A DNA stretch of 64,000 bases from Platynereis dumerilii (taxonomy: Eukaryota; Annelida; Polychaeta; Phyllodocida; Nereididae): positions 45,040,263-45,104,262 of the forward strand of contig JAPTHN010000012.1 of the NCBI GenBank assembly GCA_026936325.1. The letters are read 5' to 3'. The position numbers and the translations under genes are program-made. Under the pieces are notes generated by a model, which was not told where the DNA came from, searched no databases, and worked only from the letters and a program-made list of their open reading frames with translations. Positions 10,766 through 23,354 of this stretch are shown here, piece after piece; position 1 is the first letter of the stretch, and each line of letters begins with the position of its first letter.

Positions 10766-13596
10766 TTAAATAAGAGCCAAAATTATCAAGTCACGTTTAT
10801 TTGTCAAGGCAGGATTTTGCTCAAAGCAATATGTACTAGCTCCAGTGTGATGCTTCAATTGATGTAACAATACCTTCTTTCATTCAAATTGCTCAAAGAA
10901 TATCTACTCCGAGAACGGTAATGTCATTATCATAACATAAGCCAATTATAATGTATTATTATAGATCAAAAAGTTTTTTTCTGTCAATGTAGCACCATTT
11001 CCAGTGAATTTGATGCACAGTTAGTAAGTCCAAAGAGTGCAGCATGTGTGGCTCATTTTTCCAGTACAATAAGGATTTATTCAATCATGAGTGTCTGTTA
11101 CTCATAACTACTCATCATTTAAGGTTAATTCTAAAATGATATGTCGTCAATATAGCGCAAATGTTGTTTTTTTTGTTCCAATAGATCATTCTAATCTCCT
11201 TTGTCCCAGTCAACTTAAAGAATATTTTTTTGCTGCAGTCCCTTGAGATCTTTAGTCAGCAGACTCTTGAGGTGATCCATTAAAGGTCCCAAAAAAGGTT
11301 TTTAACATGCAAAGCCTGACCTCCGGAGACCCCTAAGAATAAATGAAACATTGATATTCCTGTGTCTTTTTGTCAGAAGATTATAAATTTCCTCCAGTGA
11401 GTAAGTAGGAAAACCACACGAGACGTTTGTATTTGTCATACCAAGGTGCTCATTGTTTCATGCAACAGATATAATAATGGTTGTATTCATGTCTGGAAAG
11501 GCATAATGGGCGCGCAATTTTTTGGGGGGAGCAACATTTGCCCGAATTTAAAGATTAAAATTTAACATCATTTCAAATGAATTGCCTAGAGATCATTAAT
11601 TTTCAACAGTTTTTGTTTAATCATCTGCCTGAATTTTTTTTAGCCTTTTTGCCGAATCTTACTGTATCTCCCCCCCCCCCCGAACACCTATTCTTGTCTG
11701 GGGGATGAAAGCAAATACTGCCATTACTCATTACAATGTTTTAAATTAGATTTTCTTGAGATTTAAGAATCAATTTAGTATCAGTTTTAACAGATACCAT
11801 TTATTGGTCATTGTGCTATTGGGATTTTTCTCAAATATTAATCGACAGGGCAAATTTCAGCTGTTAGGAAACTCTGTGGTCTAATCTAAAAAAAACTCTT
11901 CTAATGGTCATGTAATAAGAAAGATAGGTACATAAATTAAAGTGGTAAATAGGAAAAGTATTCTTAATTATTTTACCCAAATAAACCCTTGTTAATGACG
12001 ATACTCTTTCGAGGGGGCTTTCGTTCTCACTGCTGCTTTTTCTTCATGGTAAATTACTGCGAATCCATCAATCCAATGGTTTTTTCTGAAGCAGATCGTT
12101 TAAACAAGGCAAAAGCTTGATTTGGAAGACTTAAAGACATTTAAAAAGCAGACTAATTCCGAGTCAGTAGGGTTTGTTATCAGTGACCTGCAACCTCCCA
12201 AATGGAATCCCTCTGCTGGAAGGAATTAAGGAGTCCTCTTTCATGGCAGCTAAGTTGAACCTCATTCAAAGGATGTTTACATACCGCCTGGGTCTTGTCT
12301 CCTGCACAAATACTAGAGGAGTATCTTTTTAGAGACAAATGCAGATCTAATTTCAGCCAGAAATGCAAAGCACCACTTTGAAATGTACAAAAAAATATGT
12401 TAAAATAAAAATGACGAGCACAATCAAATCTGAAAACAACATACTCTGATATACTAACTGGTAACTGAAATGACAGATCCTGCATCTATGCAGCTACTGC
12501 AATTGGATCAATACCTAACTGTTTTCAAACTAAAATATAATATAGGTGATGCAGAGTTAGCCTCACATCTTCGTTCCTGACAACATATTTCTTAAATCAT
12601 GACTACTGCCTGCTAGTCTTCTTTTGCAAAACACCAGAAGTACATCAGGGACTCTGCAAATATCAGAGATTAAGAAGAGACCCATTTATTGACACGGGGT
12701 CTGCTTCTGTATTGGAGAAGATGCCATCCTTTGTGAAGAAGTCTCTTCCCTCCGAACACTTGTTTTGACAGCTGGACAACGGAAAGCAGACAAGTGACAA
12801 GTCCTATATATTGCTCTTTTGTGATTTTTCTATTTATAATAATATATCTATAGAAAGAGAGAGTGATCACAAAGATAAGGAAAGAAGTCAGATAGATGCA
12901 GTCCCATGCCACTTCTAGCTGTCTAGTAACTGTTGTAGCCTTAGTTTCCTTGTGAGGTCATATCCCTAATCTTTCCATGTTATTCTCTTTGAATCATGCA
13001 TAAGTAGTAGTTAGTGAGTTTGCATCCGGTACTTACAATGTTATTAGGACAAGTCACTGAATCCTCAGACCATGAGCTTCTAAACGGAGTTTCATAATTA
13101 TACTGTTTTACATGAAACGTATAAACGAAAATGGGTGTTTTCTTTTAAATACAAACAATTTTCTTTAATGTTTGTATATTTTCAAGTGTTCTATATCTAG
13201 ATCTTTATGATCAAAAGTGCTCTTATTTCCATTTATCTTTGAATTGTTGTCTTCTCATATTGTCTCTTTCATATACGCCATTTCAAAGCCACAGTGGTAC
13301 AATAATTCACCATATTGCCCTCAAGTGAATATTTTTGTCCTCACATCAAAAAGACGGATCGGATTGTTTCCCTGGGGATATTGGGCGAGGTTTCTCAATA
13401 GTAAATCATGTTCTTCTTTTCTTTGAGGAATTTCATTATGTCAGTTCAGCCTTTTTCATTGTGAGAGGCCAACCTGCTGTAATTTCTTAAGGGCTGCATG
13501 TCCAGCTATATTCATTCTTCTCGAAAAGATTTGTCAAAATGACTTTTCAATCTGTACTTTTTTGCACAAAACAGACTTTATAGGAGAAAAGTATTT
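10766..13596. other. Non-coding, no supported gene
   Basis: AT-rich. A C-run lies near 11681-11690. Frames of 60-101 codons on the minus strand (10568-12912) have no recognisable domain. No clear inverted or tandem repeat was seen by eye. Confidence 0.35.
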
Positions 13597-13990
13597 GTGG
13601 CTGAGTGATTAAGGTGCCAGCCTGCTCCGCTGAAAGTCTTTGCTTGCATGGGTTCGAATCCGGGGTAGGGAACCATGAATTTGCAATGAACCTTTATGAG
13701 CAAAATCCCAGCTGGATGTCGTTTGGATGAGATGTTAAGTCGGCGGCCCCTTGTATCAGTGTCTGTGCTGGGCAAGTAAAAGATCCCTTACATGGGGTGA
13801 ATGTGTGACATGTGGAGGACTCCCACTCTCTCTCCCATCTCATTAATCAACTCTTGTCAGGGTTGGATAGGCCACTTTGTTACACAGAGAAAAGTTACAT
13901 CATTGCTTAGTGATATGACTCACTATTGATGTCCTATGTCTCTTGGTAGATATGAATCTTAAACAGTAACAAAATATCTATCAATCAAAA
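13597..13990 (+). mobile_element. tRNA-derived SINE, family S2
   Basis: The head 'tggctgagtgattaaggtgc' followed by 'gggttcgaatccgg' has A and B boxes and the spacing of a class II tRNA (Ser/Leu type), including sequence for a long variable arm. The tRNA-unrelated body ('gtcggcggccccttgtatca' and following) is repeated, inverted and partial, at 7640-7745. The 3' end is A-rich. It is a SINE rather than a functional tRNA gene because the acceptor stem does not close and the body continues for about 300 bp. Confidence 0.8.
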
Positions 13991-15290
13991 AACCAACTTT
14001 TTTGAACTTGAAAGTATTCGGATAGGACATCACTCACAGAATTTTGGTAATCAACTGGCTGTAATCTCTTTAAGTCTGGAAAAGTCTTGTTCTGATGACT
14101 TTAGATTTCCATTTGAGATGTTTTTGTTTCTGAGTGGCTCATTCTCAATGAAAAATCCATTGAATATAGCATTCAAAATATCATAGGAAATGCCTATTAG
14201 CCTTGATTGTTCTGGTGTTTCACAGGTCCAGAATGATGTGTACTTCTGCCAAGCAAAATCCTCATTGTTGTGCAAATCATTGTGGTTTGTGGGAAATTCT
14301 CAAGGACGTTGCTAATTCTGTTTGCAAGTTTTCAAGATAGAACACACACTTTCGTTGGCATTATGAAGTAACAGTTAGATTTTATTTATGTTCCATTATG
14401 AGATAATTGTACAAATATTTTATTCCTTAAAAAAAAATGATCCGAAACTTTGAACAGCGGTATGGGTTATAAATCTCAGTGCAGAGGCAGGGCAGTCTTA
14501 CAAAAGACGTGGAAAATACTAGATATATATAAAATCTGAGACTTAAAAATTACCATGACCAAAACGTCACCTTACTTCCCTGTGACATTCTAGTCCTCTG
14601 CATGGGAGATTGACTGAAATTGATTACTGATGCCCCTTCAATTTAGAACATGATTATATTGTATACTGTTAATGAAATGATATTGTCTTATCTTAGCAGG
14701 ATATCATAAAGATTTTCCAAGTCCCTGGAAAAATCACACTTTCAAACACAATGAAAACCTTTTAAGCTGAAGAATTCTGGTAGAAACTTTCTCTAAAAGC
14801 AATGTTGATAATTTTGATAGTGCTATAACAATGAATTAGCCAATTTTCTAAGCCTTTATCACATTCATCATTCTTGTGATATCGACTCAACTTCTTTGTT
14901 TCTTGGGTTTCTGAATCTCATCCATCAAATCGTCACACAATTTCCAAAGCTTTTTAAAATAACACAATTTCATTCTCTAGACTAATGAACAGGCACATGC
15001 TCATGTACTAAAAGGCTCGTTTTGTCTTATCTGATCCGTTTCTTTTTATCTGTGGTTGTTTGTACAGACAACAGTAAGTGTCCAGTCTATGCAGGACTGT
15101 GGTTGCCAGGATAATGTTCTCTTGAAAGGTCATTTAACAATTTTGTATCAGCAATTTTAATAAACCTCAAGAACAAATATGATAGGATACAGAATGGTAT
15201 AATAAAATATGTAAATAACCAATCATATGGTTGGAGTAAATAACCTGCATCCAAACATACACAAGACTGAATCTGCAGATAAAAGGCTAA
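13991..15290. other. Non-coding, no recognisable feature
   Basis: AT-rich sequence without a supported gene or repeat; small open frames lack domains. Confidence 0.35.
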
Positions 15291-16640
15291 AACCAATGAT
15301 GATTTTGACATCATCTTACATGCTTTACTTGTATAGTGGCAGCTCAATGAAGTTGCTGAAGGTTTAGGATGGTTTCTTACTGAAAAATTGTTGCTAGGCA
15401 AGTCATCTTGTGTTAACATGTTTTAAGGCTTAGGTTTAACAAAATCTCTGAAGTCTCTCTGGAATGTTCTTAGTCTCCATTTACATACTTTAAAGCATCT
15501 TAAAAGTTCCAGGAGATGTTCTGAGACTCATTAGTTGGGATAACTAAAACACACGCCAAGTCTGATCTCAAGAGATTGCATGATGAGAAGACTCAAGTAA
15601 CTTTATTATACAGCCTAAAGCATTATCATAAAGACAGACATATAACCTCAATCCTGAAGCTAATTCCCCCTCACCAGACACTATAGATGACAAAAAATGA
15701 TCTTTCCAAGATGTCCTGCAAAAATCAAGAACCTCAAGTCATCCCTAGATGTCTGGAAAAGTCTTCCTGAAAACAAGAATTCATATTTTCAATTTTTTCT
15801 GGAGCACTCCTCTCTCTTGATAAATAACTATCAGATATATATATATATATATATATATAATATAAACTTTTATTAGACAACGGAACATCATGAAGATACA
15901 AGTGTCAAATATACACACACCTGATACGAGGGAATCGAAGGGATGATTTTAGCATCGTCTACGATTTTATAACCTGTACAGTAGCAGCTCAGTGAAGTTG
16001 CTCAAGGCTGAGGAAGGTTTCTGGCTGAACATCATTAAAATGTAAGTCATCTCATGCTGTAAGACTTAGGTTTAGCAAAATCTCTGTAGTCTCCCCCGGA
16101 TGTACCTCTCTACTCACATACTTTAAAGAATCTTAGATGTTCTGAGACCCATTAAAAGTCCCTTAACTAAAGGTTTGATAACTACAATAAAAGCCTAGTC
16201 TTATCTCTAGAGATTTCATGGAAAACATGAAGAAGGAAAACTCCAGTAACTATATATCATAGCCTATAGCCTAATCTATTTTTGGAATTTAGCTGGCATT
16301 AGAGTGAGACAGAAGTAAAGACATCTTCACAATCCCTGTATGCAAAATTATGCAAATTTTTTTTGAGTTTTTTTTTTCTTCTATACTGTAAGGAAAAATT
16401 CATATTCTCTCACAAAAGGTTGGTGTCAACGCATCTTACATGAGTATTGTCCAGATCAGACATTTGTGGCACTCCTATGATATGATGACACAATTGACAA
16501 TTGAGATTAATCTTTCCAAAATGTAGTGCAAAAATCAAGAATTTGGCTAAACTGTGAATATTTAACTGGAAAGTTCTGCTTCAGTCGCTAGAATTCCCCT
16601 TTTTGAATTTTCCCCAAATACTTTTCTCTCATGGAAAATA
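15291..16640 (+). repeat. Diverged direct duplication of about 0.5-0.65 kb
   Basis: About 15300-15800 and 15955-16640 match in the same order: 'gtggcagctcaatgaagttg' with 'gtagcagctcagtgaagttg', 'ggcttaggtttaacaaaatc' with 'gacttaggtttagcaaaatc', 'catactttaaagcatctta' with 'catactttaaagaatctta', and later 'tgcaaaaatcaagaa' in both. A third, weaker echo ('gtcaagtt..ctcattg.ttct') recurs near 16695 and 17440. Many differences and indels mark it as old. No coding sequence is evident in either unit. Confidence 0.6.
15835..15860. repeat. (AT)n microsatellite
   Basis: An uninterrupted AT dinucleotide run of about 12 units lies between the two halves of the direct duplication. Confidence 0.95.
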
Positions 16641-16878
16641 ATTATCAACTTAAATTCTAGAATTTCATTTCTTGATTTCTGTGTGTGTTGAACATGTCAA
16701 GTTCTCATTGGTTCTTTGAAGACATTTCCATCTGTCAGCATTTTCCAAATTACATCGTTATTAATGTTTGCAAGTTTCTTAATCGGTCCGCTGAGTAAAC
16801 ACCTATCGCCACAATTTTTAGATAAATATGGGAGAGATAGGAAAAGCCCCAGGGTCGTTGCACAATCAATGCATGCAG

Positions 16879-17025
16879 TGGCGTTCCTATGCGGGGGCAC
16901 GGGGGGCATGTGCCGCAATGGACCTGTCCGCCCCGGTGCCCCCCCCCCCAATATGAACTTTCCAACTCTGGCTAAAATATACAATTTGTATAGTTGGTGC
17001 CCCGCCCGAGAATCGCGTGCCACCG
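16879..17025. repeat. GC-rich MITE-like segment
   Basis: A sharp GC-rich block with G-runs and C-runs starts 'cagtggcgttcc' and ends 'gtgccaccgcactg', a weak inverted match (CAGTG ends). No matching 8-bp duplication was found, so a transposon origin is only suggested. The frames it creates are proline-rich and repetitive. Confidence 0.3.
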
Positions 17026-19055
17026 CACTGGCTCCCCGCTTGAGACCCCCCAGTTACGCTCTAACCACTGCACCAACTGGTCCTAAACTTGCTAAAGATG
17101 GAAAGAACTGACTTAGAATTCTCTCATAACAAAAAGGCAGATGGCCTGCGTTGTATTGCTTTTCATTGAACATAATCTTAAATACTTTCCTTTGAAAACT
17201 TAGTGAGTATATAGTGACAGAATTGTTGATTAATCATTAATAGATTAATCTTCCATCATTTTCATCCAAAAATCTCGAGCTTGACTTTTCTGTTCACGCC
17301 AGGAAATATCTTGCTTCAATGATATAAATTCCAATTATCACATTCGTCTGGAGTATTAATTTCTTGCAACAATCAGTGATCAATTAATGTATTCATGTGT
17401 TCATAGATCCTTGCCAGTTTTCTGTCTGTTTGACTTGTCAAGTTTCTATTCTCATTGATTCTGTGATGATTCAATGGTTTCCCACAAGACATCCCTAATA
17501 ATGTTTGCCAGATTGATAATTGTGTCTTGGAGGAAACAACAATGATTGCATCTCTGTCTCAGGTAATTTGTGACCATGAATTTTGGATCACAGAAACTAT
17601 AACTAAAAGTTAAATGAGATTTAAATTGGTAAATTGAGTCAGGTACCAGAGCTCACAGATTCATTTTTTGCAACTTATTTTGCCTTTGTACAGAGCAGTG
17701 AAGTTTTCTGATCAGTCTGAGAGTTTATAAACATCACAAGATTGAACTAGTGTAAAACTTAATGCATTGACCTGACTCAAATAGACTAAGACAGTTTGTG
17801 GCCTTGTGAACTGTACAACTTTTAAATAAGGCTCTTTTCCTGAAGACACGACAGTATAACAGGTACTTCAAATGAATAATTTACCTGTTGACTATAAACA
17901 GTGCAATTACTACGTTTGGACTTTCACTTCTGAAAGGAGGAAGAGCAGCTCTAATTGCTGCAATTTACTGTAACATAATTTTACTTCTGCTTTAAGTAAC
18001 CCTTGTAATTGGCTGTGTTTTCACTTTGTGTGATTCTTTCTTCACTGCTGTACCAAGACCACACGCACAGTATCTTTAGCCTCTCCGATTGACTTACCAA
18101 CAATTTTAATTCACGATTTTGACAGTAGCCTATGAAAACTTGAAATTACTTTTTATTTGTCCTTCCGACTTAAAAAAAGTGCCTTGTTAAGATGAGGACC
18201 GATAGAAAAATATCAATTATGTCTGACTGAAACGTTTGTTTCCAACTTAATCGTGGCAGCAAAAAATAAATTTGCCTAGACATCAGACGCTGCAGACTTT
18301 GCTTTGCACGTATTGATATGATTTGTTACTTAAAATCTTATCTGATTTTTAGATTAACCCCTATAGAGCATCTTAACATTCATTAAAATTGTTGCAATTC
18401 ATATTAGGTGTCCTTTTATTGCACATTATTGTAAGCCAATCTTAAACCAGAATTTCAAATGTACTTTTTTGTACTCTTAATGGTAGTCGCCATTAAAGAG
18501 ACGCAGAGCTCTGCATTTTACACAGTATGGATAAACAAAATACTGAAGAAAAGTGAACATTAAGAAACAACCTCAGCAAAAAAGGCACTGCAAGCATGTA
18601 TTACTTACAGTGTTACAGACCGCATGTAACTTCAAAGGCCTGAGCACCAATTGGCATATTCTGGAATTTCCACAGTGTGAACAACCAATTACAGTGTGGA
18701 ACCTCAAAGGCCAAACTAAATTGGATGTTGACACAAGCCTTTTAAAAACATCACACAGAATCCAGGGTATTTCTAGGCCTATTGATTGCTTAATACGAGG
18801 TCAGTCTTTTTGGCCATTCCATGTTACACGCAACCCTGAACAAACTAGATTATCTGCATTAGCCAACTGAACTGCTCAACTGGTTGGTAGATAAATGCTC
18901 TGCTCTTTGCTTGCAAGCCCAACTATATATTTTGTGCTTGATGCTGGCATGGTCCTGGACGCTCAGTTTGGCTGACAACAAACAAAACGTCCTGTGTTGT
19001 AAATGTCATAAATTTTATTATGATGAAAATGACAGGTACAGATTAATAACAATTG
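17026..19055. other. Non-coding, no supported gene
   Basis: AT-rich. A 105-codon + frame at 18553-18870 has no recognised domain and no splice context I can defend. Confidence 0.35.
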
Positions 19056-19334
19056 TCAGACAAAGGTGGGGGCAACACACGCCACCATTCGAAGAACGCC
19101 CCCACCCAACAGGACCACAGCCAGCAAGAGGAGAAGGAAGGGAAAAAGAGCCCAGCACCAGCTGAAAACTCCAGTGTATGTACATGAAGAAGAGCGGATA
19201 GTTGAAGGTCCTACACTGCGGCGAAAGCACTTAGGAAGGATGGTGAGTGAGTCCAAGAAAAAATCCAGCACTTGGGAGTAGACACCCAGCAGCCCATGGA
19301 ACGAGTCCAGCCCTGCTATATACAACATAATCAT
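19056..19334 (-). CDS. Possible small membrane protein or exon, strand uncertain
   Basis: A local rise in GC coincides with a 92-codon minus-strand frame starting MIMLYIAGLDSF. It contains a Ser-rich stretch and one strong hydrophobic segment (ALFPFLLLLLAVVLLGGGVL, about residues 66-85) near the C-terminus, as in a tail-anchored or single-pass protein. I do not recognise the family. The AG at 'gtatatag' just inside could instead be an acceptor for a minus-strand exon. The same DNA also has an open + frame (19066-19281) rich in Lys and Arg, with a good donor-like 'atg|gtgagtgag' near 19241. Only one of these readings can be right, and neither may be. Confidence 0.25.
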   Translation of the reverse strand: MIMLYIAGLDSFHGLLGVYSQVLDFFLDSLTILPKCFRRSVGPSTIRSSSCTYTGVFSWCWALFPFLLLLLAVVLLGGGVLRMVACVAPTFV

Positions 19335-19700
19335 TCGTTTGATTGAATTTTGAGCTCAAGCAGGAGTCCTCTGACTGTGACTGGAATAGATACGAAAACA
19401 TGATGTCACAATGTCATGCATGTCATGATCTCAGCTAGATGTCACCGCTCGGGCAACAGACCAATCGCTGACCTATCTGACCTCATGATATCCTGCTACT
19501 GAGTGAAAATTGCAGTACATCTCAATCTGGGCTTCACAGCATTTCATGACCTCATAGGTAGCTAGTACTGCTTTCTGAGATTTTGATTGGTCGAGACAAC
19601 AACGTAATCAACATCCGCTCATTCACAATTGCTTTGTGACATCACATACTACCAGCCAGTCGACTGATATGAGGATGGAAACGGGTCCCGTATATCTCGT
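19335..19700 (-). promoter_or_regulatory. Promoter-like segment (CCAAT and CRE-like boxes)
   Basis: Contains a CCAAT box (near 19461), an inverted CCAAT (ATTGG near 19586), and CRE-like TGATGTCA (near 19401) and TGACATCA (near 19639). It lies directly upstream of the minus-strand frame that starts at 19334. Such short motifs also arise by chance, so this is only a candidate. Confidence 0.25.
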
Positions 19701-21343
19701 TCTTTCTCATGCTACATAATATTATCATATTGATTCCAATATTTGTAATACACAGTATGCTGTGCATATACGATGGGTTGCGTCATGTGACCGCCCACCT
19801 CTTATTCTGAGGGGACAAACATTAGATGGGGGGAGGGAGCTTGAAATGAGCAATTGCTTGCTCACTTTTGGTGAAAAAGGTGAAATTCTTTCCAGGTAGT
19901 GGTGAAAGGATTACCTGACAGAATATAACTGTATAATGTAACTTTTATTTTTAATTTGGTAAGAAGGATGTTCAGGTACAGATGGGTTATGGCATCCAAT
20001 TTAGCAAATGTGGTAACATTTAAGGATTTTCCAAGGTGGTTTTCTGAAAGAAGGCTGAAACAAAAGAAGAAAAGAAATGTCAGCAAAATCCAGGGCCAGA
20101 TTCAGAAAATGTAAAATGTAAACTCAAAAATGAAAATATAATTTATAAATCTACAATTGAATATACACTTTTATGCATGAATACAGGATGTAAAGCCCCT
20201 GCAATTATACTTTGCTTCCAAATATAAAATTTTGCTGACAGAGCACTGAGCTTTTGCAAGCTGGTAAGCTTTTTTATTTTATTCTCGTACACCTCGATAC
20301 TCTCAAGATTTGACAAGACAAGGTTTTATTCCATTTAATTTTAGCACACCATAGCATGCTTACAATATCATAACACCTTGTTATAGCCACATTAGAAGCA
20401 GATTGGGGGCTATCACATGCCTTTCAAGGAAAACAAAGTATGAATGTTCAATTATTTATAGACATGAGAAATTTGTCTCCCAGAGCAGGTGTTCTTTACT
20501 CATGATAACACTGTTTTCAAGCTATCTATCATCGAGGGAGCAACTTGTAGTTAAAAACACAAGCGATTAGCCCTGCAAGTTTAAGAAGCAATTCTTTACC
20601 TCTTGTTGCAAACATCCATGAAGTTTTCACTAACATTTTGAAATTTAACAGCTCATCAATTTGTTAGTGTCACGACAAATTCTGTTATTTTTAAAGTTTC
20701 TATAGTGATTGAGCCTCAAGTTCTCACATTCTGTTGTGCAGAGCCTCATATTCAGTACTCTTTTGTAATTGATGTATTTGTTTTCACAATTCTAAAATTT
20801 TTCCTGCTCAACGAACATTGTAGTTTGTTTGTTTTGGTATTGTGGCTTCAAGTGTTTGCTGCTTCAATTTGGATTTGAAACTGTTTACTCATTTTTTACA
20901 AACACGTAAGCCTAATAGAAGACATGGCAGTTTGATGGATGGACAATGGCAATGGTGTGATGATGCATAATCTGTACTTGCTGCTCACAAAAGGCCATAA
21001 TATTTAACCACTTGTCTATCTCCAGCTATTTCACTGACCAGCAGACCAACTAATTCTAGAATTGGAAATGATCAAGTCTTTCATTATGCTAATTCTCCTT
21101 TCATATGAGGTGTCAGGAAAGTATTTTGGATCCCTTCCGGTGCGATTCATTGTATCATTGGAGCACCTACAGGGCATGTCGCTGGGGGCTGGGCAAGGCT
21201 GCTCTGAAAATGCAAATGAATTGTAATCAGAATTAAAACAATCAAGATTTTAAGCTTGAGATCAATCCAGTGAAATATTAAAATAAGATAAAATAGTGCA
21301 GCTATTTTCAAAATTGTTAACCTGCAGCCTGTCAGCAAAACTT
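19701..21343. other. Non-coding, no recognisable feature
   Basis: AT-rich sequence without a supported gene or repeat; small minus-strand frames at 19862-20086 and 21147-21338 have no domain. Confidence 0.35.
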
Positions 21344-21347
21344 TTAT

Positions 21348-22175
21348 GTTACAGTCCTTGTCATACTTACGTGGAATCTCAAGTTTTTTTTTTCTATGCT
21401 GTTGAACTGTGATGTCAGAGATGACTCTATTCTAGCATTGCAATATATGTAAATTAACTACAAGCTGTGATGTCATTTCAAACTGGGTCAGATTCCCCAG
21501 CTTCTAGCCAATGTTGATCCTCCTGAACTGAGCATCACAGTTTCAACACAGTGTCAGAGTAAGAGTTTTATCAGGGATAGCCCCTACAACTACGTCATCA
21601 CAGCTTGATAGCCAATGGGCTGACCGTTAACTACGTCATCACAGTTCAAACATTGATATATTGAAGGAAGCATTACATTTTTGATCCCAATGATTTATCA
21701 CAGCAATCACCAGTCTAATCCTACCAAATGGCAGCTTGGTGAGCATTCACAGTAGACAACTGTTGTAATCCCCACAGAGTTGTTTGATAAATCTACAGAC
21801 TTGCTAACTTACAACTTTAAACTTTGATGGAAGTTGGTATAAACAGAAGGCTTTGACAATTTGTTTGTAAACACATGGCTTATGTTATGTATATTTGTTC
21901 TGGCAGCCCATTGGCTGAGAGGCTGTGATGTCAAACATGCATGGGTTTTCCCAGACCCAATTTTAACTCTGACACTGAGTTGAAACTGTGATGCTCAGTT
22001 TGGTGGATTCGCATTGGTTAGAAGCTGGGGAATCTGACCAAGTTTGAAATGACATCACAGCTTGTAGTTAATTTACATATATTGCAATGATAGAATAGAG
22101 TCATCTCTGACATCACAGTTCAACAGCATAGAAAAAAAACTTGAGATTCCATGTAAATATGACAAGGACTGTAAG
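21348..22175. mobile_element. Foldback MITE with long TIRs and probable TTAT target duplication
   Basis: 828 bp with arms of roughly 215 bp. Left 'acagtccttgtcat' mirrors right 'atgacaaggactgt', 'gtgatgtcagagatgactct' mirrors 'agagtcatctctgacatcac', and 'acaagctgtgatgtcattt' mirrors 'aaatgacatcacagcttgt'. TTAT lies immediately outside both ends (21344-21347 and 22176-22179). The inner part repeats 'ctacgtcatcacag' twice. There is no coding capacity. Confidence 0.85.
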
Positions 22176-22179
22176 TTAT

Positions 22180-22913
22180 CCTACAAGGGAGAGAGACATT
22201 AGATTTTTTCTAGGGCATTCCAATTCTGCTATTATTAGTTATTAGACACGGACAGTGCAATGCACCAAATTTATTAATAATCATACCACATGGCTCCTCA
22301 TCAGTAATGGTCACTTTGCAATCTGGCTGGAGGTCACATAGTTTTGATTGAGGAAGTCGGTAATTATTCGACATTTGAAGGGACCGGCGGACGCATTGCA
22401 GGCAAAATCCGCTAAAAAATTAGTTGTTTCAAATAAGTAGAATACTATAGTATAAATAATCAAGGCTATATATCACTTCTTTAAGTAAAACGATGATTGT
22501 TTTAGAATTGATATGAACAAATGCATTGTATATGATAATGTAAGATCTCTATGATTTCCTTTGAGTATAAAAGCGATTTTCCACTGAGATGGCATTCACA
22601 GAGACGGCATTCATGTAAGATTTTGTGTACTGTGCCAAACATGGGCCTGTATAAATCCAAGCTGTGTCCTCTTGGCCAGCACAGAAAGTCATCTCACTTT
22701 ACCCTGGTGCGCTCGGTTGCCGCTTTGCGAAATTGCGCTTCACAAATGAATATACTAGAGATAAGCAACATCTAGTCCAAACTCACACATAATTCATACA
22801 ACTTTTTATATTTGCACTATAGTTCATTCCTTTAAAAAAGGACACGATTAAGGAATCGTGACTAATGTCAACTCTGTAGCAGACTTGAGTATTAAATAAA
22901 GGTACAAACTCAC
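22180..22913. other. Non-coding, no recognisable feature
   Basis: AT-rich; the + frame at 22551-22775 lacks a domain or splice support. Confidence 0.35.
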
Positions 22914-23354
22914 ATCCTATGGGCGCAGGGCGGGCATGCCAACAATAGGGGCTTCTGAAGCAACATCAAGTACTTGGCAACTTTTAAAAACATTTAAGAA
23001 ATCTTGAGTACGGTACATGAAGATTTCTGCACGAAAAATATACTTATTGTTTTTCATGTTTACGTCTGCACTCAGTGCTGAAACTTTATACATGTACAAT
23101 GTAGATATATTTACAAGCAATACAGAGCACCTAGTCTGCAACCAAGACTTAAGGACACTCGCTGTGAATATATATATGAAATAGTCCTATGTAAAGCAAA
23201 CAACAAAGAAAAACAAAACAAATATATACAGATGAGTAAGTTCTTACTGCAATCAAGCAGATGAGAAAAGTCAGTGCATCCTGTTGGGAGGCCATTTTCT
23301 TTTGTCCCCACAATGCATTTCTCAAATGCCGGAAATGGTTCAGAGGGCAGTCCC
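22914..23354 (-). CDS. Two putative exons of an unrecognised gene
   Basis: On the minus strand a strong acceptor (pyrimidine tract then 'ttcttccag') at 23355 opens a 107-nt exon (23354-23248) coding GLPSEPFPAFEKCIVG and on to FSHLLDC, ending at a good donor (gca|gtaaga). About 265 nt further, after a weak acceptor, a 67-nt exon (22980-22914) ends at donor gat|gtgagt. Phases agree: exon A leaves one base and exon B, entered with two, stays open and codes AKYLMLLQKPLLLACPPC. The cysteines suggest a secreted or extracellular protein, but I do not recognise it, and upstream and downstream exons were not found. Splice-like signals plus phase agreement are suggestive, not proof. Confidence 0.25.

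Noticed and set aside
13597-13668. Possible tRNA-Ser/Leu gene
   Set aside because: A and B boxes are present, but the acceptor stem does not close and about 300 bp of SINE body follows, with a partial copy elsewhere; it is a SINE head.
18553-18870. 105-codon + frame
   Set aside because: No recognisable domain, signal or splice context; length is not exceptional for this amount of sequence.
19056-19334. KASH-type nuclear envelope tail suggested by the hydrophobic segment
   Set aside because: The C-terminal proline-rich ending and conserved cysteine of KASH domains are absent; hydrophobicity alone is not enough.
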